Assembly (NCBI RefSeq): GCF_012070395.1
Contig: NZ_JAAFYS010000002.1
Location: 434,001-498,000, forward strand
Reading direction: 5' to 3'
Length of the DNA: 64,000 nucleotides
Source: Pseudoroseicyclus tamaricis
GTDB lineage: Bacteria; Pseudomonadota; Alphaproteobacteria; Rhodobacterales; Rhodobacteraceae
Under the pieces are notes generated by a model, which searched no databases, was not told the origin of the DNA, and saw only the letters and a list, made by a program, of their open reading frames with translations. A program made the position numbers and the translations under genes. Shown piece by piece: positions 44,021 through 53,328 of the stretch (the stretch's first letter is position 1; each line of letters begins with the position of its first letter).

Positions 44021-46771
44021 TCAGCCGCGCGACCACCAGCCACGACGCTTGGGCTTGGAGGAGGTCGACTCCGCCTCGGCCATCTCCGGCTCCGGGGTGC
44101 TTTCCGGCTCCGGCTGGGGCTCGGGCTGCGGCTCCGGCGTCTCTGCGACCTCGGGCTCCGCCGCCGGGGCCTCGGGCTCGGCGGTCTTCGCCTCCTCCGC
44201 CGGAGGCGGGGTCATCCCGGCGCCATCCTCGTCACCGCCGATTTCGGGCACCGGGGCCGGAGCGGCCTCGGGCGCCAGATCGGCGGCCGCGACCTCATCG
44301 GCCGGAACAGGCGCGGGCGCCGGCGTCTCGGCCACTTCGGCGGCCGGTGTCTCGCTGCCGGGCAGCTCCGCTTCCGGCTCCGCCTTCTTGCGGCTGCGCG
44401 AGCGGCGACGCTTCGGCTTCTCTTCCGCCTCGGGCTCGGGCTCGGCCGTGGGGGCGGCCTCGGCGATCTCGGTCGGCGTCTGCGCGGCCTCTTCGGTGCC
44501 CTCGTCCGCATCGCTCTTGCGGCGGCTCCGGGAGCGGCGGCGCTTCGGCTTCTCTTCCGTCGCCTCTTCCGCCGGCTGCGTCACCGGCTCCGAGTTCTCG
44601 GCGGAGTCGTCGCTGTCATCGCCCTCGTCGTCGGACTGGGACTCGCCGTTCTGGCCGCCCTGCCCCTCGCCATTGGCGCCACCGCGCCGACGACGCCGAC
44701 GCCGGCGCTTCTTCTTCGGCTTGTCGTCCTCCTCGGCGGAGGGCGCCGCGGCGGCGACGGCCGCCGGCGAGGCGGGCGTGCCGGCCTCGGCCGGGATCTC
44801 GTCCTCGTCCGGGGTCTCGTCGGCCATCTCCGCTTCCGCCTCGGCCTCCTGCATCAGCTCGGGGCTGACCTTGACGACGGGGGCGAGGCCCTCCGGCACC
44901 GAGCGCGTCGCCGTCTTGAACTTTTCGACCGAGTAGTCGGGGGAGATCAGCGTGGGGTCGCCCTCAAGCCGCACGGCCATGCCGTAGCGCTGCTCGATGG
45001 CGGCGATGTGCTCGCGCTTGGTGTTGTAGAGGAAGTTGAGGATGCCGACCGGCGCCTTGACGAGCACCTCCTTGCTCCGCCCGCGCACGCCCTCTTCCTC
45101 CAGCTGGCGGAGGATGGCGAGCGAGACGTTGTCGTCGGAGCGCAGCAGGCCCGTGCCGTGGCAATGCGAGCAGGGCTGCGTCGTGGCCTCGAGCATGCCG
45201 GGCCGCAGACGCTGGCGGGACATCTCCAGAAGGCCGAAGCCGGAGATTCGGCCCACCTGGATGCGCGCCCGGTCGGTCTTCAGCTTGTCCTTGAAGCGCT
45301 TCTCCACCGCGGTGTTGTTCTTGCGCTCATCCATGTCGATGAAGTCGATCACGATGAGGCCGGCAAGGTCGCGCAGGCGCAGCTGACGGGCCACCTCCTC
45401 GGCGGCCTCGAGGTTGGTCTTCAGCGCCGTCTGCTCGATCGAGCCTTCCTTGGTGGCCCGGCCGGAGTTGACGTCGATGGCGACGAGCGCCTCCGTCACG
45501 CCGATGACGATGTAACCGCCGGAGGGCAGCTGCACCGTCGGGTTGAACATGGCCGCCAGCGTCGTCTCGACCTGGAAGCGCGCGAAGAGCGGCATCGGGT
45601 CGGCGTAGGGTTTCACGTTCTTGGCGTGGGACGGCATGATCATCTTCATGAAGTCCTTGGCGTTGCGGTAGCCCGCCTCGCCCTCGACGATCACCTCGTC
45701 GATCTCGCGGCTGTAGAGATCGCGGATGGACCGCTTGATGAGGTCGCCTTCCTCGTAGATTTTCGCCGGCGCGATGGATTGCAGCGTCAGCTCGCGGATC
45801 TGCTCCCACAGGCGCTGCAGGTACTCGTAATCGCGCTTGATCTCGCTCTTCGTCCGCTGGCTGCCGGCCGTGCGGATGATGAGGCCCGCGCCGCGCGGCA
45901 CGTCGAGGCCGGAGGCGATCTCTTTCAGCTTCTTGCGGTCGGCGGTGTTGGTGATCTTGCGGGAGATGCCGCCGCCCCGGGCGGTGTTCGGCATCAGCAC
46001 GCAGTAGCGGCCGGCGAGGGAAAGGTACGTCGTCAGTGCGGCGCCCTTGTTGCCACGCTCTTCCTTGACGACCTGCACCAGCATGATCTGGCGGACCTTG
46101 ACGACCTCCTGGATCTTGTAGCGCTTCGGCCGCGGCTTGCGGGAGGGGCGCACATCGTCGCTGTCGTCGTCCTGGCCGGTTTCCTCGATCGTGGTGTCCT
46201 TGTGGACATGCTCGACCGAGTCGCTGTCGTCGTCGTCCTCGCCTTCGTCGGCGGCAGGCGTCTCGACGGGCGTTTCGGCGGCCGTCTCCATCGGGGAGGC
46301 GCCTTCGGGCGTCTCGCCCTCGTCGTCGCCGAGGTCGATCGTCTCCATCCCCGCGGCCTCGCCGCTGGTGGCCGAGGACGTCTCCGCCCCGGAGGCCCTG
46401 GAGCGCGAGCGGGAGCGGCGGCGGCCGCGCCCCTTGGATTCGTCCTCTTCCTCGTCCTCCGCGTCATCCTTCATGGATTCGGCGTAGGCGCGCTCTTCCT
46501 CGAGCAGCGCCTCACGGTCAGCGACCGGGATCTGGTAGTAATCGGGGTGGATCTCGCTGAAGGCGAGGAAGCCGTGGCGGTTGCCGCCGTAATCGACGAA
46601 GGCCGCCTGCAGCGACGCCTCGACCCGCGTGACCTTCGCTAGATAGATGTTTCCGGCGAGCTGGCGCTTTGCGGCGCTTTCGAAATCGAATTCCTCGACC
46701 TTGTTTCCGTCGACCACCACGACGCGGGTCTCTTCCGCGTGGGTGGCGTCGATGAGCATTTTCTTAGCCAT
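44021..46771 (-). CDS. rne: Ribonuclease E
   Basis: 916 aa from MAKKMLIDATHAEETRVVVVDGNKVEEFDFES. Endoribonuclease of the RNA degradosome. S1 domain about 35-265, interrupted by an acidic/Arg-Ser insertion of about 130 residues (from RAYAESMKDDAEDEEEDES to RPSRKPRPKRYKI), as usual in alphaproteobacteria. The catalytic region carries VAIDVNSGRATKEGS and LIVIDFIDMDERKNN (metal-binding Asp residues), and the Zn-link is TQPCSHCHGTGL. The last 220 residues are a disordered Pro/Glu/Lys-Arg scaffold with repeated KPKRRRSRSRRK blocks, for RNA and partner binding. Confidence 0.97.
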   Translation of the reverse strand: MAKKMLIDATHAEETRVVVVDGNKVEEFDFESAAKRQLAGNIYLAKVTRVEASLQAAFVDYGGNRHGFLAFSEIHPDYYQIPVADREALLEEERAYAESMKDDAEDEEEDESKGRGRRRSRSRSRASGAETSSATSGEAAGMETIDLGDDEGETPEGASPMETAAETPVETPAADEGEDDDDSDSVEHVHKDTTIEETGQDDDSDDVRPSRKPRPKRYKIQEVVKVRQIMLVQVVKEERGNKGAALTTYLSLAGRYCVLMPNTARGGGISRKITNTADRKKLKEIASGLDVPRGAGLIIRTAGSQRTKSEIKRDYEYLQRLWEQIRELTLQSIAPAKIYEEGDLIKRSIRDLYSREIDEVIVEGEAGYRNAKDFMKMIMPSHAKNVKPYADPMPLFARFQVETTLAAMFNPTVQLPSGGYIVIGVTEALVAIDVNSGRATKEGSIEQTALKTNLEAAEEVARQLRLRDLAGLIVIDFIDMDERKNNTAVEKRFKDKLKTDRARIQVGRISGFGLLEMSRQRLRPGMLEATTQPCSHCHGTGLLRSDDNVSLAILRQLEEEGVRGRSKEVLVKAPVGILNFLYNTKREHIAAIEQRYGMAVRLEGDPTLISPDYSVEKFKTATRSVPEGLAPVVKVSPELMQEAEAEAEMADETPDEDEIPAEAGTPASPAAVAAAAPSAEEDDKPKKKRRRRRRRRGGANGEGQGGQNGESQSDDEGDDSDDSAENSEPVTQPAEEATEEKPKRRRSRSRRKSDADEGTEEAAQTPTEIAEAAPTAEPEPEAEEKPKRRRSRSRKKAEPEAELPGSETPAAEVAETPAPAPVPADEVAAADLAPEAAPAPVPEIGGDEDGAGMTPPPAEEAKTAEPEAPAAEPEVAETPEPQPEPQPEPESTPEPEMAEAESTSSKPKRRGWWSRG

Positions 46772-47282
46772 GTTGCCTGATTGCATTCGGCCAACACACG
46801 TCGCCCCGGGGGGGCGGCGGGCCTGGCGGAATGTCTGATTGGGGCGGTGGCGGCGCGATCGGGGCACTGGCGGGCCGCGTGCCCCGGGGGGGCCGCTGCC
46901 GTTCTGCCTCTGAACATCGCGCGCGTCATCGCGTTTCTTCTCCGGCGGCAAGCCTTGGGGCCCGCCGCCCGTTTCATCGCCCGGCCTCGCATGAAGCGGC
47001 GGCTGGGGCGCATTTCGCTGGCCCGGGGGCCATACACCTGTCTCAGAGCTCGGGGGGATTGGCCCGGTGCGTCTGGAACAGAAACCTCACCGGCAACGCA
47101 TGGTCTGGCCATGCGCACGGCCGATCCCCCTACATAAGGGCAAGGCGGGGCAAGCATCAATGGGCAATCGCTCGGCGCGCCCTCAGGGCGCCATCGCCGT
47201 GTCATCTGCCCGTCACCTGGGCGACATGCACCCGTGACGGCGCAAAGGATACCAGAGGCGCAGTCAATCAGGAGCTGCCACC
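46772..47282. other. 511-bp divergent intergenic region (rne leader)
   Basis: No supported gene. On the minus strand it must hold the rne promoter and a long 5-prime leader; RNase E autoregulates through its leader in enterobacteria. GC-rich inverted segments are common (CCCCGGGGGGGGCGG near 46804; GGGGGCCATACACC near 47025). On the plus strand the last 30 bases form the start region of the phytase-like gene. Confidence 0.5.
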
Positions 47283-48353
47283 ATGACGTCCCGCCTTGCC
47301 CTCTGCCTTCCCGCCACGCTCGCGCTTCTCGCTGCGCCTGCCGCGGCGCAGGACCTGCCCCAGCCCGAGTTCTACGGGCAGATCACCCTCCCCTCCGGTC
47401 TGTCGATGGGCGGCGTCACCTTCGGCGGCATCTCCGACCTGACGGTGAACCCCGAGACCGGCCACATCCTCGCCATCTCGGACGACCGGATCGAGAATGG
47501 CCCGGCGCGCTTCTACGAGCTGGCGCTGGAGGCGGCGGAAGGTATCCTGACGCTCGACATCGTCGCCACCCACGAGCTGAGCGACGAGACGGGCGCGGCC
47601 TTCGGCGAGAAGGGCGCCGATCCGGAGGGGATCGCGTTCGACGACGTAAGCGGCCGGCTTTTCTGGTCGTCCGAGCGGGATGCCGAGGGTGTGCCCGCCA
47701 TCTACGTCGCCGCGGCGGACGGCACGGGCACCGAGAAGGTGACGCTGCCTGACGGCTACCTTCCGGGCGAGGTCACGGGCATCTACGGCAACCTCGGCTT
47801 CGAGGGGCTGACCCTCTCCCCCGACGGTCAGTGGCTGATCGCCGCGACCGAAAGCGCCCTGCAGCAGGACGGCCCCATCGCCACGCTGGAGGCCGGCACG
47901 CTCTCGAGAATCCTGATGATCGACGCGGCGACGCTGGAGCCGGCGGAGGAGTATCTCTACCCCGTCGAGGCGATCTACGAGCCGCCGACGGGCGAGGAGA
48001 GCTGGAACGACAACGGCGTCTCCGCCATCGCCTTCGGGCCTGACAATCAGCTCTTCGTCGTCGAGCGCTCCTTCGCCTCCGGCGCCGGCAACCATATCCG
48101 CGTCTACCTTGCCGATATCGAGGGCGCGACGGATGTGGCGGCGGGCGGCATCGAGGGGGCCACGCCCGTCTCCAAGAGCCTCTGGTTCGAGATCGGCGAG
48201 GGCGATTTCGGCGGGCTCGATATCGACAACATCGAGTCGCTGACCTTCCTGCCCGAGATCGACGGCGAGCCGGCCTTCCTCATCGCGTCAGACGACAACT
48301 TCAACCCGGCGACCCAGTTCAGCCAGTTCGTCGTCTTCACGATCCCCCGGTGA
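47283..48353 (+). CDS. Esterase-like activity of phytase family protein
   Basis: 356 aa with signal peptide MTSRLALCLPATLALLAAPAAAQ. Phytase-like beta-propeller family (PF13449 type): GGISDLTVNPETGHILAISDDR, KGADPEGIAFDDVSGRLFWSSERD, GLEGLTLSPDGQWLIAATES-like blade, NDNGVSAIAFGPDNQLFVVERSF, and GLDIDNIESLTFLPEIDGEPAFLIASDDNF. Acidic residues of the SDDR/ESLT type bind Ca. Periplasmic or secreted; phosphate-ester substrate unknown. Its 3-prime end overlaps the convergent EEP gene by 17 bp. Confidence 0.88.
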   Translation: MTSRLALCLPATLALLAAPAAAQDLPQPEFYGQITLPSGLSMGGVTFGGISDLTVNPETGHILAISDDRIENGPARFYELALEAAEGILTLDIVATHELSDETGAAFGEKGADPEGIAFDDVSGRLFWSSERDAEGVPAIYVAAADGTGTEKVTLPDGYLPGEVTGIYGNLGFEGLTLSPDGQWLIAATESALQQDGPIATLEAGTLSRILMIDAATLEPAEEYLYPVEAIYEPPTGEESWNDNGVSAIAFGPDNQLFVVERSFASGAGNHIRVYLADIEGATDVAAGGIEGATPVSKSLWFEIGEGDFGGLDIDNIESLTFLPEIDGEPAFLIASDDNFNPATQFSQFVVFTIPR

Positions 48354-49146
48354 CCTCCAGCACCAGCGGCCGGTGGTCAGAGACCTCCGGCCGCGCCGGC
48401 ACGTCGAAGGCGGCCACTGGCACGTCTGGTGTGACGAGACAGTAGTCGGCATAGCGCTGCGGCTTGGGGTAGAGGCTCGTGCGGGTGTCGCTATGGCCCC
48501 GCCCGGTGACGAGGTCGGTCAGGCCAAGCCGGGCGAAGATGCCGAAGCTCTCGCTGCCTGGCAGCAGGTTCAGGTCCCCCGCCAGCACCATCGGCTCCTC
48601 CGGCCGGGCGAGGCCTTGCAGCAGAGCCACCATCGCCTCCGCCTGCGCCCGCCGGGCCGGGGTGTCGCCCTTCCCGGCCGGGTCGCGGAGGCCGTGGAGG
48701 TGGGAGACGATCAGCGAAGCCCCTGCCCCCTCGATGCGGAATGCCTGCGCGGTGCGCGGCACCGGCTCCTCGCCCCAGCCGTCGGCGCGGTAGCTACCGT
48801 GGACAAAGCCGCTCGCGATCGCCGTCACCGCCAGGTGCGGCGCGATCCAGGCGGCGATGCCGTGCTCCGAGGCGACGTCCCGGCCGCTCTCATCCTGCAG
48901 GGTGCCGCGGGCGGCGGGCGAGAAGATCGCCTGGTGGCCCGGCAGCCGCCGGCTGACATCGGCGAAGAGGTCCGCCCGCTGATCGAGGCTGCGGAAGGCA
49001 TCGCGGTATGAGAGCCATGCCGGCGAGGGCTGCGGCGCGCGGGTGACCTCCTGCAGGAGCAGGATGTCGGCGCCGGCCTCCCGCAGCCAGGCGGAGAGCG
49101 AGGGCCAGCACTGGCCGCCCCAGGCGTTGAGACTGATGATGCGCAT
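48337..49146 (-). CDS. Endonuclease/exonuclease/phosphatase (EEP) family protein
   Basis: 269 aa. EEP motifs: MRIISLNAWGG, ADILLLQEVTR (metal Glu), LIVSHLHGL, MVLAGDLNLLPGSESF (catalytic Asp/Asn), and EVSDHRPLVLEV (catalytic His). No signal peptide, so cytoplasmic. Substrate could be DNA, a phosphoinositide-like ester, or other phosphodiester. Convergent overlap of 17 bp with the phytase-like gene. The 135-bp upstream region holds repeat R4. Confidence 0.9.
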   Translation of the reverse strand: MRIISLNAWGGQCWPSLSAWLREAGADILLLQEVTRAPQPSPAWLSYRDAFRSLDQRADLFADVSRRLPGHQAIFSPAARGTLQDESGRDVASEHGIAAWIAPHLAVTAIASGFVHGSYRADGWGEEPVPRTAQAFRIEGAGASLIVSHLHGLRDPAGKGDTPARRAQAEAMVALLQGLARPEEPMVLAGDLNLLPGSESFGIFARLGLTDLVTGRGHSDTRTSLYPKPQRYADYCLVTPDVPVAAFDVPARPEVSDHRPLVLEVTGGS

Positions 49147-49218
49147 GCGGCCCCTCCCTCCGCACGGGAGAGTGTCGCGGGAGAGGGGCGACGTCCAGTC
49201 TGCGGGGGGAGAGGGCGG

Positions 49219-49276
49219 AGGGGGGCGCTGCCCCCCGGCTGCGCCTCCCCCCGGGATACTTGCAGAAAAGCGAGGG
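49219..49276 (+). repeat. GC-hairpin intergenic repeat, copy R4
   Basis: GGGGGGC-GCT-GCCCCCC hairpin (49220-49236), then GGCTGCGCCTCCCCCCGGGATACTTGCAGAAAAGCGAGGGG. Same architecture as R1-R3, with a different tail box (GGGATACTTGCAG). Located just after the dctD stop, antisense to dctD. Confidence 0.7.
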
Positions 49277-49281
49277 GTGCG

Positions 49282-50616
49282 TCAGCCGAGGTAGTCGCCG
49301 CGGCTGAGGCCGTACTTGGCCATCTTCTCGTTGAGCGTGCGGCGCGGCAGGCAGAGCTCGTCCATGACGGCGGCGATGGAGCCCTTGTGGCGGCGCATCG
49401 TGTTGTCGATCAGCATGCGCTCGAAGGCCTCGACGAACTCCTTGAGCGGCTTGCCTTCCGTCGTCATGGCCGGCTGCGCCTCCTCCCCGTCGCTCATCAA
49501 GAGCGAGGCGATGGAGCCGGTGCCGCGGCGGGCCTGAAGGACGGCGCGCTCGGCGACGTTGATCAGCTGGCGCACGTTTCCGGGCCACGGCGCCTGGAGG
49601 AGCTGGGCGGCCTCCTGTGCCGCGAGCTCGGGCGTGGGGCAGCCGTACTCATCTGCGAACTGCTCGGACTTCTGGGTGAAGATCGTCAGGATGTCCTCGC
49701 CCCGCTGGCGAAGCGGCGGAACGGTGATACGCAGGGCCGCGAGGCGGTAGAAGAGATCGGAGCGGATCACCGTCTCGCAGGTCTTGCCCTCGTCGGCGAG
49801 GTTGCAGATGGCCGTCAGCCGCGTCTGCGCCGGCTCCCCCAGATCGTTGAGCGCGGTGAGGAGCCGGGCCTGCACGGCCGAGGAGAGCGACTCGATCCCC
49901 TCCAGCACCAGCGTGCCGCCGCGCGCCTCTTCCAGGGCCGGGAGGGGGCCGTTCTCCTCCGGCGGGCCGAAGAGGCGGCGGGCGATCGTCTCGTCGTCGA
50001 AGGCGGCGCAGGGCAGGATCACGAAGGGCTTGGAGGCGCGCGGGCCGACGGCGTGGAGGGCGTGGGCGACCAGCGTCTTTCCCGTGCCCGTCTCCCCCTC
50101 GATCAGCACGTGGCCGTCGGCCTGTCCGAGATCGAGGATATCCTCGCGCAGCCGCTCCATCGCCGGGGAGGAGCCGATGAGCTTGCTCATCAGCGCCGAG
50201 CCGTCAGAGAGCTCGCGCCGCAGCGCCCGGGCGTCGAGAGAGACACGGCGGGCCTGGGCGGCCTTCTTGGCCAGCTCGGTCATCCGGTCGGGATTGAAGG
50301 GCTTTTCGAGGAAGTCGAAGGCGCCGATGCGCATCGCCTCCACCGCCATGGGCACGTCGCCATGGCCGGTGATCATGATGACCGGCAGCGCCGGGTCGAC
50401 TGTGCGCAGGCGGCGCAGGAAGGTCATCCCGTCCATGCCGGGCATGCGCACGTCAGTCACCACGATGCCGGGGTAATCGGCGGTGAGGCCTTTCAGCGCG
50501 TCCTCGGCGGAGCCGAAGGTCTCGGTATCGAAGCCCGACAGCGCCAGCCACTGCCCGATCGACTGGCGCATGTCTTTCTCGTCATCGACGATCGCGATCT
50601 TCATCGCTTTGGTCAT
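49282..50616 (-). CDS. dctD: DctD-like response regulator with altered AAA+ domain
   Basis: 444 aa. N-terminal REC: MKIAIVDDEKDMRQSIGQWL, Asp in GIVVTDVRMPGMDGMTFL, Thr in VIMITGHGD, Lys in FLEKPF. AAA+ with Walker A IEGETGTGKTLVA. The GAFTGA loop is missing (RRLFGPPEENGPLPALEEARGGTLVLEGIESL), and Walker B reads LVLEGIE instead of LFLDEIG. Sensor II GNVRQLINVAERAVL is present, and the C-terminal Fis-type HTH is IAAVMDELCLPRRTLNEKMAKYGL. It follows dctB and probably regulates C4-dicarboxylate transport; contact with sigma-54 is doubtful. Confidence 0.9.
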   Translation of the reverse strand: MTKAMKIAIVDDEKDMRQSIGQWLALSGFDTETFGSAEDALKGLTADYPGIVVTDVRMPGMDGMTFLRRLRTVDPALPVIMITGHGDVPMAVEAMRIGAFDFLEKPFNPDRMTELAKKAAQARRVSLDARALRRELSDGSALMSKLIGSSPAMERLREDILDLGQADGHVLIEGETGTGKTLVAHALHAVGPRASKPFVILPCAAFDDETIARRLFGPPEENGPLPALEEARGGTLVLEGIESLSSAVQARLLTALNDLGEPAQTRLTAICNLADEGKTCETVIRSDLFYRLAALRITVPPLRQRGEDILTIFTQKSEQFADEYGCPTPELAAQEAAQLLQAPWPGNVRQLINVAERAVLQARRGTGSIASLLMSDGEEAQPAMTTEGKPLKEFVEAFERMLIDNTMRRHKGSIAAVMDELCLPRRTLNEKMAKYGLSRGDYLG

Positions 50617-50680
50617 GGATGGTCCTCCCGGGGGTCTGCCCCGATTACCGGGTGCCTGCTCTTATGCCTCAAGATAGTGC

Positions 50681-52426
50681 CTATTCCGCCGCCTCAACCC
50701 GACGCTCCCCCGACGGAAGCTCGACTTCGAAGACTGCGCCGCCCAGAGGCGAGTTGCGGGCGGTCAGCCGCCCGCCGAGTTCGGAGACGATGCCGGAGGA
50801 GATGGCGAGGCCGAGGCCGACGCCATCACCCGGCTGCTTGGTCGTGTAGAAGGGCTCGAACAATGCCTCCATGTTCTCGATGCCGTGGCCATTGTCGCGC
50901 ACCGTCAGGCGGATCGAGTCCCCCGCCGCGAGGGTGATGTCGATGGACGGCTCGCGCACCTCCTTCGTGGCGTCGATGGCATTGCGCAAGAGATTGACGA
51001 TCACCTGTTCGAGACGCAGCCGGTCCCCCGTCACCATGACAGGAGTGGACGGCAAGGTCCTGGTAATCTTGACCTTCTTGTTCTTGAGCTGCGGCTCCAT
51101 CATCGCGAGAGCAGAGGAGACGGCGGCGCGGACATCCATGGGCGCGAAGGCGTCGGCGCCCTTGCGGGCATAGCTCTTGAGCTGGCGGGTGATGGCGCCC
51201 ATCCGGTCGATGAGGTCGTCGATGCGGTGGAAGGAGGCGAGCGCCTCCTCGGGTCGCTTGCGCTCCAGCAGCAGGCGTGCGCCCGCGAGGTAGGTCTTCA
51301 TCGCGGCGAGCGGCTGGTTGAGCTCGTGGGAGACGGAGGCGCTCATCTCCCCCAGGACGGCGAGCTTGGAGCTTTGCGCGAGTGTCTGCTCGGCGACCTG
51401 CAGGTTCTCCTCCGCCCGCTGCCGCTCGGCCATCTCGCGCTGCAGGCGGCGATTGAGCTCGCGCAGCTCGGCGCTCTCTCGCTGGAAGAAGACCATGCGG
51501 CTCATGCTCTTGCGCGAGGAGACCCAGAAGCCGCCGGCCAGAAGGATGGCGAAGCCCATGATCTCCAGCGCCAAGACGCCGTTCACCCGCTCCCGGACGG
51601 AGGCATAGGTGGTGAACGTAACGAGCCGCCAGCCCTGGAAGGGCACGCGCAGCTCGCGGCGCAGCACCGCCTCGCCGCCGACGTAGGCGTCGGGGGGCAG
51701 CACCGTCCAGTCCTGTGTCAGGCGCAGCGCCCGCTCGATGGCGGAGGGGACGGATTGGGTGGCCAGCGCCGCCCCCTCCTCCAGCCCCCGCCAGCGCGGC
51801 TCGGTGGAGAGGATGATCCGCTCCTCGCTGTCGAGCACGATCACGGCATCCTGCGTGCCCACCCAGCTGCGCTCCAGCGTGGAGAGGTTCGCCTCCACCG
51901 CGATGACGCCGAGGAGGGTGCCGCCCTGATCGATCCGCCGGGAATAGACGAAGCGGAAGGCGCCGCTCTCCGTCTCCTCCAGACTGAACATGGTGACGTT
52001 GTTGCGGATGGCATCGACGAAGAGCGGCGCGTTGCGGTGCGTCTCCCCCAGCCGCTCGCGGTTGGTGGCCGCGACGACGCGCCCTTCGCTGTCGAAGAGC
52101 GTCAGCCCGGCGGCGCCGCTTTCCTCGAGGTAGGAGAGCAGGCGTTGGGAGGAGAGCGTGTAGTCGCCCGTGTTGAGCGCCGCGATCAGCTCCGGGTCCC
52201 GGGCGAGGAGCTGAGGGACGATGGAGTTGCGCTGCAGCTCGGAGACGAGCGAGCCGGCATAGAGCGCGGCGCGCACCTCGGCCCGGTTTCGCGTGGTTTC
52301 GGTGAAGCGCTCCGTCAGCAGGCTGTTGGTCAGCCAGAGGACGGCGATCACCGTCACCGTGAAGGCGAGGAGCAGCACCTGCATCCACAGGCGCGGGTGA
52401 CGCAGGAGTTTGGGCCAGCGGCGCAT
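50681..52426 (-). CDS. dctB: C4-dicarboxylate sensor histidine kinase DctB-like
   Basis: 581 aa. TM1 about 15-35 (LWMQVLLLAFTVTVIAVLWL), periplasmic dCache region (about 40-290) with RLLSYLEESGAAGLTLFDSEGRVVAATNRERLGETH, TM2 about 291-308 (EIMGFAILLAGGFWVSS), a coiled coil (ESAELRELNRRLQREMAERQRAEENLQV), HisKA with ASVSHELNQPLAAMKTYLA (acceptor His) and HATPase_c (NLLRNAIDATKEV, DNGHGIENME, GLGLAISSGIVSELGG). No C4-dicarboxylate TRAP transporter is present in the window. Pairs with dctD, 64 bp downstream. Confidence 0.92.
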   Translation of the reverse strand: MRRWPKLLRHPRLWMQVLLLAFTVTVIAVLWLTNSLLTERFTETTRNRAEVRAALYAGSLVSELQRNSIVPQLLARDPELIAALNTGDYTLSSQRLLSYLEESGAAGLTLFDSEGRVVAATNRERLGETHRNAPLFVDAIRNNVTMFSLEETESGAFRFVYSRRIDQGGTLLGVIAVEANLSTLERSWVGTQDAVIVLDSEERIILSTEPRWRGLEEGAALATQSVPSAIERALRLTQDWTVLPPDAYVGGEAVLRRELRVPFQGWRLVTFTTYASVRERVNGVLALEIMGFAILLAGGFWVSSRKSMSRMVFFQRESAELRELNRRLQREMAERQRAEENLQVAEQTLAQSSKLAVLGEMSASVSHELNQPLAAMKTYLAGARLLLERKRPEEALASFHRIDDLIDRMGAITRQLKSYARKGADAFAPMDVRAAVSSALAMMEPQLKNKKVKITRTLPSTPVMVTGDRLRLEQVIVNLLRNAIDATKEVREPSIDITLAAGDSIRLTVRDNGHGIENMEALFEPFYTTKQPGDGVGLGLAISSGIVSELGGRLTARNSPLGGAVFEVELPSGERRVEAAE

Positions 52427-52472
52427 GGACCGAAACTAAAGGGGCGACGCCCCCCCGGCAAGTCGGGGGCGG

Positions 52473-53141
52473 TCACGCCGCCTGGAGCGCCCCCACGAGA
52501 CCGGCGAAAAGCGGCGCACCGTCCTCGCCCCCATGCCCCGCATCGGCCGCCCGCTCGGGATGCGGCATGAGGCCGAGCACCCGGCGGTTGGCGGAGAGGA
52601 TGCCGGCGATGCCCTCCTGGCTGCCGTTGGGATTGCGCTCGTAGGTGAAGGCGATCCGGTCCTCGCCCCGCAGCTCGGCCAGCGTCTCCGGCCCGGCGAA
52701 GTAGTTGCCGTCATGGTGGGCGATGGGGATCTCGATGCGCTGGCCGGCGGCATAGCCGCGGGTGAAGGCGCTCTCCACCGTTGCCACGCGCAGCGGCTCG
52801 GGGCGGGAGATGAACTTGAGGCCAGCGTTGCGCATCAGCGTGCCGGGGAGCAGCCCCGTCTCCGTCAGCACCTGGAAACCGTTGCAGACGCCGAGGACGT
52901 ATCCGCCCCGCTCGGCATGGGCGATGACGGCGGAGGTGACGGGGGAGCGGGCGGCGATGGCGCCGCAGCGCAGGTAATCGCCGAAGGAGAAGCCACCGGG
53001 CACCGCCACGAGATCCAGCCCGGGCGGCAGCTCGGGCTCCTTGTGCCAGACCATTGTGACATCGGCCCCGGCGCGGGTGAGCGCCACGGCAAGATCACGG
53101 TCGCAGTTGGAGCCGGGAAAGACGAGGACGGCGGCTTTCAT
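52473..53141 (-). CDS. purQ: Phosphoribosylformylglycinamidine synthase, glutaminase subunit
   Basis: 222 aa from [21 protein letters not shown]. Triad-type glutaminase: the nucleophile Cys in [20 protein letters not shown], His/Glu in [10 protein letters not shown], and [20 protein letters not shown]. It supplies ammonia to PurL for FGAM synthesis in purine biosynthesis. Gene order purC-purS-purQ on the minus strand; a 187-bp gap separates it from purS and contains the palindrome pair A. Confidence 0.97.
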   Translation of the reverse strand: MKAAVLVFPGSNCDRDLAVALTRAGADVTMVWHKEPELPPGLDLVAVPGGFSFGDYLRCGAIAARSPVTSAVIAHAERGGYVLGVCNGFQVLTETGLLPGTLMRNAGLKFISRPEPLRVATVESAFTRGYAAGQRIEIPIAHHDGNYFAGPETLAELRGEDRIAFTYERNPNGSQEGIAGILSANRRVLGLMPHPERAADAGHGGEDGAPLFAGLVGALQAA

Positions 53142-53227
53142 CTGGCGGGCACCTCCGGAGTTTGCGGCAGCCAAGACCACCAAAGGCGCCGCCGGTCAAG
53201 TCACGCGCGCCGGGGGCAGCCGGGTGC

Positions 53228-53271
53228 CGAATTCCGCGCGGAATTCGTGCACGGAAATCGTGCGATTTCCG
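53228..53271. repeat. Double-palindrome element, copy A
   Basis: 44 bp: a 20-bp perfect palindrome CGAATTCCGCGCGGAATTCG (53228-53247), spacer TGCAC, then CGGAAATCG-TG-CGATTTCCG (9-bp stem). It lies between purS and purQ. Copy B at 58129-58172 is the reverse complement except for the two loop bases. Confidence 0.85.
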
Positions 53272-53328
53272 GCTCTCCGCGGCGCGGGACGGGCGGGTTT
53301 GCAGCCGGGGGGAGGCGCGGGGGCCGGC

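Noticed and set aside
44500-44700. Lys/Arg-Ser repeats in the rne C-terminus as separate tandem repeats
   Set aside because: They are part of the normal disordered RNA-binding scaffold of RNase E and are not exact DNA repeats.
43964-46642. 892-codon plus-strand open frame opposite rne
   Set aside because: Antisense to the conserved RNase E; no family-like segments.
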